This document shows, one piece after another, positions 24,271 through 33,188 of a stretch of DNA of 64,000 bases. A program made the translations under genes and the position numbers. The stretch spans positions 62,001 to 126,000 of the forward strand of contig CAKASQ030000050.1 of NCBI GenBank assembly GCA_916988195.3, given 5' to 3'. This DNA is from Oscillospiraceae bacterium (GTDB taxonomy: Bacteria > Bacillota > Clostridia > Oscillospirales > Oscillospiraceae). Under the pieces are notes generated by a model that made no database searches, had not been told where the DNA came from, and was given only the letters and a program-made list of their open reading frames with translations. The first letter of the stretch is position 1. Each line of letters starts with the position of its first letter.

Positions 24271-25599
24271 TTACGTCTCACCGGTATTCCAGTCGACATG
24301 TATGATATGGAACATCTGCCGCAGCTCATCGGGCGTCAGCTCCTGTGCCTGCGCCGCCGTTCCGAGCTGTGCGGAGAAGCAAACATCCGACTGCTCCAGA
24401 AGCAGGAACCTTCCATCTTCCTGCGCGCGCTCGAGGCGCTTTTCGCCCGTGAAGGCGTAGATCGTAAAAATCGGGTCGACCTGCGCCGAGCCGTTCCAAT
24501 ACGAGAACGTCAGCGCGCCCCGCGCGCCCTCGATCTCCTCTGCACGGCTGATCGTCACGCGCTCGTCCCAACTCTCCGGAATTTCCACATACCAGCCGCC
24601 CGAGAAGCGGTGATACGTGCGAAGCACAATTTCGCGCTTTCCGTCCAGGCCCAGATGGTACCAGCGGATGAGCGAGTATGTCTCCCCTGCCGCGTCCGCC
24701 GCCGGAAGCGAAACGAGCTCCGGAAGCTCCACGAGGCCATCAGAATTGATATCGCACGCGTAAGCAAACGGATTTCGGACCGTCTGCTGCGTATCGTCAA
24801 GCGCGCTGACATTCTGGAACGTCCCACCGCGGAAGATGAACACGTCCGTCGCAAGAGAATCCTCTTCCTGTGCGCTTGTAACGAACACAGCCGGAATGTT
24901 GTAGGCGACCGCGCCCGTCATGATGCGCTTGACCGAGACGGCGCTGGATGAAAGCGGGATTTCCTGCCCCTTTTCCATCAGACCCTTCCGGTAGCGATAG
25001 AGTTCTGCCGTCCCCTGCTTTTTTTCCGCGTCAAAGCGTAGCAAAAACAGATCGGTCATGCCGTTATTGTCGAGGTCACAGGTCGTAAACTGGCTATAGC
25101 TCGCCGTCATCAGCCGGACGATTTCACCGCTGTCTAACGCGTAGGCGCTGACGGACTGCAAAACCTGATCGGTCAGCTGCCGGCCGATGAGAATCTCGAG
25201 CCCCGGCTCGCCGTCCAGGTCTACATACTCGACCCGCGCGAACGCCGCACCGTTTCCCTCAATGACAGAAATATTCTGATACGCGCCGTCCAGCTTATCA
25301 AATACATAGGCCTTGAGCGGCTTTTCATCGGAGGTTTTGGCGAAAACGATCGCCTCTTCCTCTCCGTCGCCGTCCAGATCTGCCAGCTGCACCGACTGCT
25401 GATTGCTGCCGGAGATGGGCGCGCAGTATTCGCACCCGGCTGCCGCCATCACCTCGTCGATGGCCTTTTGCAGATTGTCATATTCGTCGGAGTGCCGGGG
25501 CAGCGTATAGAGCTCGTCGACGGTCTTGACAAAGCAGCCCGAGAGCAGCAGACAAAAAAGCGCCGCCAAGCTCAAAAGCGCGAGTTTTTTCCGCCGCAT
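24271..25599 (-). CDS. Lipoprotein with EF-hand/FG-GAP-like repeats
   Basis: 442 residues. A lipoprotein signal ends in LSGC (Cys22). Four Asp-rich loops, DLDGDGEEE (~74), DLDGEPGLE, DLDNNGMTD and DINSDGLVE, look like calcium loops of the EF-hand/FG-GAP (integrin alpha or VCBS) type, suggesting a beta-propeller-like surface protein. It is 15 bases upstream of a response regulator and kinase, so it may be an accessory sensor for that system; this is inferred from context. Function unknown. Confidence 0.7.
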   Translation of the reverse strand: MRRKKLALLSLAALFCLLLSGCFVKTVDELYTLPRHSDEYDNLQKAIDEVMAAAGCEYCAPISGSNQQSVQLADLDGDGEEEAIVFAKTSDEKPLKAYVFDKLDGAYQNISVIEGNGAAFARVEYVDLDGEPGLEILIGRQLTDQVLQSVSAYALDSGEIVRLMTASYSQFTTCDLDNNGMTDLFLLRFDAEKKQGTAELYRYRKGLMEKGQEIPLSSSAVSVKRIMTGAVAYNIPAVFVTSAQEEDSLATDVFIFRGGTFQNVSALDDTQQTVRNPFAYACDINSDGLVELPELVSLPAADAAGETYSLIRWYHLGLDGKREIVLRTYHRFSGGWYVEIPESWDERVTISRAEEIEGARGALTFSYWNGSAQVDPIFTIYAFTGEKRLERAQEDGRFLLLEQSDVCFSAQLGTAAQAQELTPDELRQMFHIIHVDWNTGET

Positions 25600-25637
25600 C
25601 GCCCCTCACTCCTTCCCTTTACATAACATCGCAGATC

Positions 25638-25666
25638 ATTGTATCACAATTTGTTACAGATGTGTA
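25638..25666 (-). promoter_or_regulatory. possible promoter of the lipoprotein/two-component operon
   Basis: TACACA (25666-25661), 17 bases, TACAAT (25643-25638). The -35 box is weak. Confidence 0.4.
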
Positions 25667-25686
25667 GCGGTTTTGTAAAATAATCC

Positions 25687-28600
25687 TCATTTGAGAACGA
25701 CATTTTTTTCGCCGAGCAGCCCGCGCAGCTCCTCCAGCATGATTTCCTCCGGCATGCACCGCCCGCCCATGCGAACGCCGGTGTCGGCGTAGTAAATGAC
25801 GGTCTTGACCTGGCCGGGGAACATGTTGAGGATCGGGACGATTTTTTCGCTGCCCTTCTGTCCCGTGTGGGCGATTTTGAGATAGAGCGTCTTGCTTGCC
25901 AGCGCCTGCCGGGACTCTGCCCGTGCCTCGCCCTTCGCGTCAAAGTCCGCAAGCTTCCACACGCGGTTCACGACCATCTGCGGGTCTTTGTCATCGCGAA
26001 CGGAAATGCGGCCGGAAATGACAACAGCAGACGTTTCATAGAGAAGTGAGCCGTATTGCCCCAGCGCGTTTGAGAACGTCAAAAGCTCCATCGAGCCCGT
26101 GTCGTCCTCCAAGGTCACATAGGCCATCATCGACTGGTTCTTCGTTGTCTTCATCTTGACGTTCTGGACAATGCCCGCGATATTCACGACCTGTTCGTCG
26201 CTGAATTCGTCCGTATGCTCGGAAAAGCTCTCTAAGATCGCGCCGATACTCACGACGTTCGTGCCCTTGAGCTTTTCGCGGTACGCGTCCATCGGGTGGC
26301 CGGAAAGATAGAGCCCCGTCGTCTCGCGCTCGAGCTTCATGAGCTCGTCCGGTGCAAGCTCGGGAAGATCCGGCACGTGCACCTCGGGAACGGGCGCGTC
26401 GTCGTCGCTTCCGCCGAGGTCAAAGAGCCCGATCTGCCCGTCGACATTCTTGCGCTTTCCCGCCGCGACGGTGTCCATGACCGCCTCATAAATTTGCAGC
26501 AGCTGCGAGCGTTTGAGCCCGAAGCAGTCGCACGCGCCGCATTTGATCAGGTTCTCGAGCGCGCGCTTGTTGAGGTCTGTGCCGTACATCCGCTGGCAGA
26601 AGTTCTCGAGCCCTGTAAACGGCCCCTCCTGCTTGCGGTTGGCCATGACCTTCTGGATAAACCCGCGCCCGATATTTTTGATGGCGGCAAGGCCAAAGCG
26701 GATCCCGCCGGGGACAACGGTAAAATGGTCGTTCGACTCGTTGATATCGGGCGGCAGCACGGCAATTCCCATCGCCTTGCACTCGGCAATATACTCGGAA
26801 ATCTTCGTCGAGCTATCCAAGACGGACGTCATGAGCGCCGCCATATACTGCCGGGGATAGTAGTATTTGAACCAAGCCGTCTGGTAGGCGATGACTGCGT
26901 AGCAGACAGAGTGCGCCTTGTTGAACGCGTAGTTCGCAAAGTCGTACATTTCGTTGTAGATAGACTCTGCGACCTGCGCCGGAATGCCATTTGCCTCACA
27001 GCCGACGATACCGCGCGCAGGGTCGCCGTGCAAAAAAGCGCCGCGCTCTTTTTCGATGTCCTTGACCTTTTTCTTACTCATCGCGCGGCGCACCATGTCG
27101 GCCTGCCCCAGAGAGTAGCCCGCCAGCTTGCGGAAGATCTCAATGACCTGCTCCTGATACAAAATACAGCCGTAGGTGACGGACAGGATGGGCTCCAGCG
27201 ATGGGTGCTTGTATTTGACCAGCTTCGGGTCATTTTTGCAGGCAATAAGCCGCGGAATGGAGTCCATCGGTCCCGGTCGATAAGCTGCAACGATGATGGA
27301 GAGATCTTCAATGGACTGCGGCTTCAGCCCCACGCAGACGCTTGTCATGCCGGTCGATTCCATCTGGAACACACCCGACGTTCTTCCCTGCGTCAGCATC
27401 TCCATGACCTTCGGGTCGTTGTCCGTGACCCGGTCCATGGAAAAATCGGGTTCTGTTTTTCGGATATCCTGTATCGCTTCGTCGATGACTGTAATGTTCC
27501 GCAGGCCAAGAAAGTCCATCTTGAGAAGACCGAGCTCCTCAAGGGTCGTCATGGTGTACTCCGTGACGGTTGTCTCGTCGTTTGTCGCAAGCGGCACGTA
27601 GTCGTAGACTGGAAGTCTCGTAATGACAACGCCCGCCGCGTGGGTCGAGGTGTTGCGCGGCATGCCCTCGAGCGCCATGGCTGTATCGATGAGGTTTTTG
27701 ACGCGCGGGTCCTCATCGTACATTTCTTTGAGCCGCGGAGACACGCGCAGCGCCTCTTTGAGCGTCATATGGAGCGTGGACGGAACGAGCTTTGCAACCA
27801 CATCCGTCTCCGCGAACGTAAAGTTGAGCGCCCGGCCGACGTCCCGAATCGCGCCTCTGGCCGCCATGGTGCCGAAAGTCACGATCTGCGCGACATGGTC
27901 GTCTCCGTATTTTTGCCGCACATAGTCGACAACTTCGCCTCTTCTCGTGTCTCCGAAGTCCATATCGATATCGGGCATCGTCACGCGCTCTGGGTTCAAA
28001 AAGCGCTCGAAGAAGAGGCCATACTTCATGGGGTCGATCTCTGTGATATGAAGCGCATACGTTACCATCGAGCCTGCCGCGCTGCCGCGCCCGGGGCCGA
28101 CCGGAATGCCCGCGCTTTTTGCGAAATTCACGAAGTCCCACACAATCAGGAAGTAGTCCGTAAAACCCATCTTCTCGATCATGTCAATTTCGTAGTCCAT
28201 CTGCGCCCGGTACTCGGGATGCGCGTCGCCGTAGCGCTCCTTGTAGCCCTTGTCGCAGAGCTCTTTTAAGTATGTCAGAGAATCGTAGCCAGCCGGGAGC
28301 TTGAATTCCGGCAGATGGTATTTGCCGAACGTAAACTCGACGTTGCAGCGTTCGGCAATTTTCGCCGTATTTTCGATTGCTTCGGGATTCGCGGAAAAGA
28401 GCTCTCGCATCTGCTCTTCGGACTTTATATAGAACTCCTGTGTTTCAAATTTCAGGCGGTTCGTATCGTCGACGGTCTTTCCCATCTGGATGCACATGAG
28501 AACGTCCTGAGTTTTCGCGTCCTCCTGCCGCAGATAATGCGCGTCGTTCGTCGCGACAAGCGGCAGCCCCGTCTCTTCTGAGAGCCGCACGAGCTGCTGG

Positions 28601-29157
28601 TTCACCTTCGGCTGCTCGGGAAGGCCGTGATTCTGAAGCTCTAAATAATAGTGATCTTTTCCGAAAATTTCCGCGTGCTCCAGAGCCGCTTTCTTTGCGC
28701 CCTCATAGTCCCCCTGCATGAGAAGCTGCGGAAGCTTGCCAGCGAGACATGCCGAAAGCGCGATGAGTCCCTCGTGGTGCTCACGAAGCAACTCCATATC
28801 CACACGCGGGCGGTTATAAAAGCCGTCTAAAAAGCCGCGAGAGACCATATAGCTGAGGTTCCGGTAGCCCGTCTCGTTTTCGCAGAGGAGCACAAGGTGA
28901 TACGCCTCCCGGTCGAGCGCATGCACCTTGTCAAAGCGCGTTCTGGGCGCGACATAGACCTCGCAGCCGATGATGGGCTTCACGCCCGCTGCCTTCGCCG
29001 CCTTGTAAAAGTCGATCGCGCCGTACATCACGCCGTGGTCGGTGATGGCGATGGCGTCCTGCCCCAGCTCCTTGACCCGGTCCATTAGTCCCGCAATGCG
29101 GCACGCGCCGTCAAGCAGGCTGTACTCCGTATGAACATGCAGATGGACAAAGCTCAT
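25687..29157 (-). CDS. dnaE: DNA polymerase III subunit alpha
   Basis: 1156 residues. Replicative polymerase of the DnaE type. PHP domain (1-~220; MSFVHLHVHTEYSLLDGA), polymerase core with PDIDMDFGDTRR (~400), the SKKKVKDIEKERG fingers region, helix-hairpin-helix and OB fold (about 1000-1080). No exonuclease domain is inserted, so it is not PolC. It follows whiA by 3 bases. In Clostridia DnaE works beside PolC, which is outside the window. Confidence 0.96.
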   Translation of the reverse strand: MSFVHLHVHTEYSLLDGACRIAGLMDRVKELGQDAIAITDHGVMYGAIDFYKAAKAAGVKPIIGCEVYVAPRTRFDKVHALDREAYHLVLLCENETGYRNLSYMVSRGFLDGFYNRPRVDMELLREHHEGLIALSACLAGKLPQLLMQGDYEGAKKAALEHAEIFGKDHYYLELQNHGLPEQPKVNQQLVRLSEETGLPLVATNDAHYLRQEDAKTQDVLMCIQMGKTVDDTNRLKFETQEFYIKSEEQMRELFSANPEAIENTAKIAERCNVEFTFGKYHLPEFKLPAGYDSLTYLKELCDKGYKERYGDAHPEYRAQMDYEIDMIEKMGFTDYFLIVWDFVNFAKSAGIPVGPGRGSAAGSMVTYALHITEIDPMKYGLFFERFLNPERVTMPDIDMDFGDTRRGEVVDYVRQKYGDDHVAQIVTFGTMAARGAIRDVGRALNFTFAETDVVAKLVPSTLHMTLKEALRVSPRLKEMYDEDPRVKNLIDTAMALEGMPRNTSTHAAGVVITRLPVYDYVPLATNDETTVTEYTMTTLEELGLLKMDFLGLRNITVIDEAIQDIRKTEPDFSMDRVTDNDPKVMEMLTQGRTSGVFQMESTGMTSVCVGLKPQSIEDLSIIVAAYRPGPMDSIPRLIACKNDPKLVKYKHPSLEPILSVTYGCILYQEQVIEIFRKLAGYSLGQADMVRRAMSKKKVKDIEKERGAFLHGDPARGIVGCEANGIPAQVAESIYNEMYDFANYAFNKAHSVCYAVIAYQTAWFKYYYPRQYMAALMTSVLDSSTKISEYIAECKAMGIAVLPPDINESNDHFTVVPGGIRFGLAAIKNIGRGFIQKVMANRKQEGPFTGLENFCQRMYGTDLNKRALENLIKCGACDCFGLKRSQLLQIYEAVMDTVAAGKRKNVDGQIGLFDLGGSDDDAPVPEVHVPDLPELAPDELMKLERETTGLYLSGHPMDAYREKLKGTNVVSIGAILESFSEHTDEFSDEQVVNIAGIVQNVKMKTTKNQSMMAYVTLEDDTGSMELLTFSNALGQYGSLLYETSAVVISGRISVRDDKDPQMVVNRVWKLADFDAKGEARAESRQALASKTLYLKIAHTGQKGSEKIVPILNMFPGQVKTVIYYADTGVRMGGRCMPEEIMLEELRGLLGEKNVVLK

Positions 29158-29160
29158 AAC

Positions 29161-30066
29161 TTACTCCTCCAATGCGCGCGCAAGCTCCAATAGCTTTCGC
29201 ATGCGGTGGTTGATGGCGGATTTTGTGATGGGCGGCTCTAACATCGCGGCCAGCTCCTGGAGCGTCGCCTCGGGGTTTTCCTTGCGCAAAAGCGCGGTCT
29301 CTCGTAGCTTTCCGGGGAGCTTATCCAGTTCCCCGGCCTCTTCCAGCGCGCGGATGGCCGCCATCTGCCCCATGGACGCGTCGACGACCTTAGTCAAGTT
29401 CGCCGTCTCGCAGTTGACGCGGCGGTTGACGCCGTTTCGCAGGTCTTTTTCGACCTTTGCCTCCATCACGCCCATGGCCGACACCTGCGCGCCGATGGCC
29501 GTTAAAAAGTCTTCGATGTAGTCGCTCTGCTTGAAATATAAAATATTGTTGCCGCCGCGCGTCAGCTCCTTCGGAGAAAAGCCGCACTCGATGAGTAACG
29601 CGCAGGTCTCCCGGCTGACCTTGTAGTGCGACGTGGTCATTTCCAGATGGTAGCGCTTCGTCGGGTCCGTGACCGAGCCGCCGGCGAGAAACGCGCCTCT
29701 GAGGTACGCCATGCACTCCGTTTCCTCCTCCAGCATGCCGAAATTCACGTGCAGCGTCAGACTGGATTTGAGGTCCATTTGCAGCGTATCAAAAATTTTC
29801 GCAATTTTGTCCTCCGCCGTGATCGCAAACTGAAGCTTCCCCCGGTCCTCCGGCGCGGGCTCAGCGTCAAACGAAACGCCGAACGCCTTTTTAAAGAGCT
29901 TTGGAAGACGCGCGGCAAAATCACGACTTTCGGTGATGATTCGGATCTCTGCGCTTGTGAACGTGTTGCAGTACAAAAGCACGCCGTAGCTCTCTGCCAC
30001 CGCGCAGGATTTGCGGCCCATACTATCTTTACAGAGCTCCGCTTTGACGTTGGATGAAAAAGACAT
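29161..30066 (-). CDS. whiA: WhiA, DNA-binding protein
   Basis: 301 residues. N-terminal LAGLIDADG-homing-endonuclease-like domain (1-~200) without obvious catalytic acids, and a C-terminal helix-turn-helix (LQELAAMLEPPITKSAINHRMRKL). WhiA controls sporulation septation in Streptomyces and affects cell division and chromosome segregation in Bacillus. It lies 24 bases after yvcK in the conserved order rapZ-yvcK-whiA. Confidence 0.94.
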   Translation of the reverse strand: MSFSSNVKAELCKDSMGRKSCAVAESYGVLLYCNTFTSAEIRIITESRDFAARLPKLFKKAFGVSFDAEPAPEDRGKLQFAITAEDKIAKIFDTLQMDLKSSLTLHVNFGMLEEETECMAYLRGAFLAGGSVTDPTKRYHLEMTTSHYKVSRETCALLIECGFSPKELTRGGNNILYFKQSDYIEDFLTAIGAQVSAMGVMEAKVEKDLRNGVNRRVNCETANLTKVVDASMGQMAAIRALEEAGELDKLPGKLRETALLRKENPEATLQELAAMLEPPITKSAINHRMRKLLELARALEE

Positions 30067-30090
30067 AAGTCCTCCACGTAAGTAAGTATC

Positions 30091-31104
30091 CTATCGTTCG
30101 TATGTTCTGAATTCCTGCCAGACGGAAAGAATCGCCCGCGCCAGCTCGTCGGGGTTGTGCCGGATGTAGCGCCCCGGCGTACAGACCGGGAACTCCCGCA
30201 GCGCAACGCCGAGCTGCTCGACCTCCTCGCGTGTGGCCAAAATCTGCTCCACGCCCTCTTTCCGGTACGGCTCGAGAAACTCTGCCGAAACCTTCCGGTT
30301 GTTCGCGATGCACACGTCCATCACGTCCTCGCCCGCGTGGGCAAAAATCGCTTTGATGTGGTCAGCCGCTGTATAACCGTCCGTCTCTCCGTCCTGCGTC
30401 ATGATGTTGAGCACATAGCACTTGAGCGCCTGTGCGCGGGAGACTGCCTCGGAAATACCGTCGACCAGAAAATTCGGAATAATGCTTGTATAAAGACTGC
30501 CGGGCCCCAGGACGATCACGTCCGCGTCCGCAATGGCCTCTAACGCATCGGGAAGCGGCTGCGGATGCTCGGGGACAAGTCTGATTTTCCGGATGCGGCA
30601 GTCATTGAGCTTTTTCGCGTAGAAAATCTTGCTCTCGCCAAGACACCGCGAGCCGTTATCAAATTCCGCCTCTAAGTGCACGTTCTGGTTCGTGACCGGA
30701 AGCACTCTTCCCGTAATGGCAAGAACGTCTCCCATGCGGTGCACGGCCTCGTCAAACGAGCCCGAGATGCCGTTCATCGCAGCCAAAAAGAGATTGCCGA
30801 AGCTCTGCCCCGCGAGGCTTCCTTCGGTAAATCGGTAGTTCAGAAGCTTCTGCATCGTGGGCTCGGTGTTCGCAAGAGACATAATGCAGTTTCGAATATC
30901 GCCCGGGGGAAGCATACCGAGGTCTTCGCGGAGCATCCCCGAGCCGCCGCCGTCATCTGCGACGGTAACAATCGCCGTAATATATTTTGTGTAGCGCTTG
31001 AGCCCGCGCAGCATCGCAGAGAGCCCATGGCCGCCGCCGATTGCGACAATGTGCGCCATGCGCTTTTTCGGCTCGTATAATCGGACGTTTTCCATCTCCG
31101 CCAT
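30091..31104 (-). CDS. yvcK: YvcK/GlmR-type UDP-sugar binding regulator
   Basis: 337 residues. The N-terminal GGGHGLSAMLRGLK, VADDGGGSGMLR and PPGDIRNC patterns mark the CofD-like YvcK family. In Bacillus it binds UDP-GlcNAc and routes carbon to cell-wall precursors (GlmR). It starts 4 bases after rapZ. The first M at 31104 (MAEMENVRLYEPKKRMAHIVAIGGG) is kept, but a later start near MAHIV cannot be excluded. Confidence 0.92.
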   Translation of the reverse strand: MAEMENVRLYEPKKRMAHIVAIGGGHGLSAMLRGLKRYTKYITAIVTVADDGGGSGMLREDLGMLPPGDIRNCIMSLANTEPTMQKLLNYRFTEGSLAGQSFGNLFLAAMNGISGSFDEAVHRMGDVLAITGRVLPVTNQNVHLEAEFDNGSRCLGESKIFYAKKLNDCRIRKIRLVPEHPQPLPDALEAIADADVIVLGPGSLYTSIIPNFLVDGISEAVSRAQALKCYVLNIMTQDGETDGYTAADHIKAIFAHAGEDVMDVCIANNRKVSAEFLEPYRKEGVEQILATREEVEQLGVALREFPVCTPGRYIRHNPDELARAILSVWQEFRTYER

Positions 31105-31108
31105 GCGC

Positions 31109-31975
31109 TCACCCCCTGTTCCGGCTCATGTCGCGATGCGTGAGGTTCGCCACATAGCCGCGCTTGGAGATAAAGTCGCAGAGCTCCTTTGCGATGCAGG
31201 ACGACCTGTGCTGCCCTCCCGTGCAGCCGACGGCGATGACAAGATCCGTCTTGCCTTCGTCCACGTAATTTGGCAGCAAAAAGGCCAGCAAATCCTCGGT
31301 TTTCTCCAAAAAATCCTTCGTCTGCTGGTATTGGAAAATGAAATTCCGTACCGGCTCATCGAGCCCCGTAAGTGCTTTGAGCTCCGGAATGTAATAAGGG
31401 TTCGGCAGAAACCGCACGTCGAAAACCAAGTCCGCATCCAGCGGCAGGCCGTATTTAAAACCGAAGGACAAAACCGTCACGTGCATCGCCCGTTCGCGCA
31501 CGCCGCCCGCGACAAGATCGATGAGCTTGCCGCGGAGCTTCCCGGTTGAAAGATTCGTCGTGTCGATAATCGCACTGGCGCGTGTCCGGACGGGCTCTAA
31601 CAGCTGCCGCTCGCGCTCGACGGCCTGCAAAACGGGCGTACCGTCGCGCATCAAGGGGTGCAGGCGGCGCGTCTCTTTAAAGCGCTTGATGATGACCTCG
31701 GTGCTGGCCTCAATGAAGAAAATCGCGTATTCCAGATGCATTTCATCGAGCTTGTCGAGCGACTGAAAAAGAGAGTCGAACGTCATACTGCTGCGCACAT
31801 CTGTCACCAGCGCGACCTTTTCATACCGGCCCTTAGTCGCAAGACACAGGCTCGCGAACTGCGGGATCATCTCCGCCGGCATGTTATCCACACAGTAAAA
31901 GCCGAGGTCCTCCAGATCGGACGCGGCTCTGCTCTTGCCCGCGCCGGAAAGCCCCGAAATGATGATAAATTGCAT
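31109..31975 (-). CDS. rapZ: RapZ/YvcJ nucleotide-binding protein
   Basis: 288 residues. Walker A GLSGAGKS (residues 8-15), VTDVRS and the C-terminal signature VAVGCTGGQHRSSC here as VIAVGCTGGQHRSSC. E. coli RapZ senses glucosamine-6-phosphate and directs small RNA decay; Bacillus YvcJ is a P-loop ATPase/GTPase with a less clear role. It starts 9 bases after murB. The pairing with murB, yvcK and whiA suggests a link to cell-wall supply. Confidence 0.93.
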   Translation of the reverse strand: MQFIIISGLSGAGKSRAASDLEDLGFYCVDNMPAEMIPQFASLCLATKGRYEKVALVTDVRSSMTFDSLFQSLDKLDEMHLEYAIFFIEASTEVIIKRFKETRRLHPLMRDGTPVLQAVERERQLLEPVRTRASAIIDTTNLSTGKLRGKLIDLVAGGVRERAMHVTVLSFGFKYGLPLDADLVFDVRFLPNPYYIPELKALTGLDEPVRNFIFQYQQTKDFLEKTEDLLAFLLPNYVDEGKTDLVIAVGCTGGQHRSSCIAKELCDFISKRGYVANLTHRDMSRNRG

Positions 31976-31984
31976 GGTATCCTC

Positions 31985-32896
31985 CTACCAGATACGGACC
32001 TCCGGCTGTAGGCAATAGCCGGACGTTTCAAAAACTCTCTTTTGTACCAGTTCGATCAGCACCTTCACATCTCGCGCCGTCGCGCCGCCGGCATTCACAA
32101 TGAAACCCGCGTGCTTTTCCGACACGCAAGCGCCGCCGACGGATATGCCCTTAAGGTTTGCACCCTGAATGAGTGCGCCAGCATACGCACCCTCCGGCCG
32201 TTTGAACGTACTGCCCGCCGAGGGAAGCTCCAGCGGCTGCGACGTGCGGCGCTTATCCATCAGCTCCTGCATGCGCGCGGAGATTTCCTCTTTGCCCCCG
32301 GGCGCAAGCTGGAACACCGTTTTCACGATGATCACGGGGAGATTTTCAAACGCACTCGTACGATAGGCAAAGCCCTGCGCCTCCCCCGCAAACACGCGCG
32401 TCTCGCCGTCCATTGTGAGAACCGTCGTCTGGGCCGCGACCTGCTTCATTTCTCCGCCGTAAGCGCCCGCGTTCATATAGATCCCGCCGCCGACGGTCCC
32501 GGGAATGCCGTGCGCAAATTCAAGCCCCGTAAGCGAGAGATTTCGCGCGAAGACCGCCGTTTTGGAAAGTGTCTCCCCGGCAAAAGCTTCGATTTTCCCA
32601 TCGCCGAGATCGCGCAGCCCTGTCAGCGCGTCCTTCGTACAGATCACGACCTCCCGAAGCCCTTCGTCCGGAGCGAGCACGTTCGTTCCCGCGCCGAGGA
32701 TCCGAGGCGAAATCCCGCGCGCCGCCAGAAATTTCAGAAATTCCGATAACGCCTCAACGGTTGCGGGCTGTGCAAAAATGGCCGCCGGGCCTCCGATGCG
32801 GAACGACGTGTGCCGCGCGAGCGGCTCTTCATCCAGTATTTTCAAATCAGGCAGTGCCTGACGCATTTCGTTTGAAAGTTCCTTCCAGTCGATCAT
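31985..32896 (-). CDS. murB: UDP-N-acetylenolpyruvoylglucosamine reductase
   Basis: 303 residues. An FAD enzyme that reduces UDP-GlcNAc-enolpyruvate to UDP-MurNAc in peptidoglycan synthesis. RHTSFRIGGPA binds FAD; GAGTNVLAPDEG, GIPGTVGGGIYMNAGAYGGEM and the catalytic Ser in PSAGSTFKRPEG are present; the C-terminal Glu motif is LQPEVRIW. The lack of the long loop of E. coli MurB makes it type II. First gene of murB-rapZ-yvcK-whiA-dnaE. Confidence 0.96.
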   Translation of the reverse strand: MIDWKELSNEMRQALPDLKILDEEPLARHTSFRIGGPAAIFAQPATVEALSEFLKFLAARGISPRILGAGTNVLAPDEGLREVVICTKDALTGLRDLGDGKIEAFAGETLSKTAVFARNLSLTGLEFAHGIPGTVGGGIYMNAGAYGGEMKQVAAQTTVLTMDGETRVFAGEAQGFAYRTSAFENLPVIIVKTVFQLAPGGKEEISARMQELMDKRRTSQPLELPSAGSTFKRPEGAYAGALIQGANLKGISVGGACVSEKHAGFIVNAGGATARDVKVLIELVQKRVFETSGYCLQPEVRIW

Positions 32897-32929
32897 AAAC
32901 GCCTCCGGGTGTACAATTTTTCAATTTCT

Positions 32930-32958
32930 ATCATACCACAAAGCCGCGCGAAAGGAAA
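32930..32958 (-). promoter_or_regulatory. extended -10 promoter of murB operon
   Basis: TATGAT (32935-32930) is preceded by CTTTGTGG, giving TGG-TATGAT; the -35 box TTTCCT (32958-32953) is poor. Nearly the same sequence ends the polA promoter. Confidence 0.6.
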
Positions 32959-32962
32959 CAGC

Positions 32963-32996
32963 AAAAATGCCGCACGGAAAAATAATCCATGCGGCA
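32963..32996 (-). terminator. terminator of hprK
   Basis: Minus strand TGCCGCATGGA (32996-32986) pairs with TCCGTGCGGCA (32978-32968), then TTTTT. The hprK 3' untranslated region contains copy B of the dispersed repeat. Confidence 0.8.
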
Positions 32997-33007
32997 CCTT
33001 ATATTAG

Positions 33008-33180
33008 CCTCGCAGAGTTTCGCCCCGCAGGGCGAAATAAAATCAAAATCATGTTATCCGGCAGCTTCGCTGACCGGAAACATACTGCTCGCCTCGCAAG
33101 TGTGGAATTTTGCGCCTTGGCGCAAAATTATGCGCGCAGTCGAGGCGCAATTCCCTTTCTCGAAATAGCGTCAGCTATTT
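33008..33180 (-). repeat. dispersed multi-hairpin repeat, copy B (downstream of hprK)
   Basis: Same order of elements as 6417-6594. AAATAGC-TGAC-GCTATTT, the identical block GCGCCTCGACTGCGCGCA, AATTTTGCGCC/GGCGCAAAATT, CACTTGCGAGGCGA, CCGGTCAGC-GAA-GCTGCCGG, then TTTCGCCC/GGGGCGAAA and ACTCTGCGAGG. Stem bases that differ from copy A change in pairs. It lies 8 bases after the hprK stop, in the hprK transcript orientation. Confidence 0.75.
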
Positions 33181-33188
33181 TGGGAAAT

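Noticed and set aside
26296-28269. A 657-codon open frame on the plus strand
   Set aside because: It lies wholly antisense to dnaE. Its composition (Arg, His, Val-rich) is that of a GC-rich shadow frame and it has no start site or domain.
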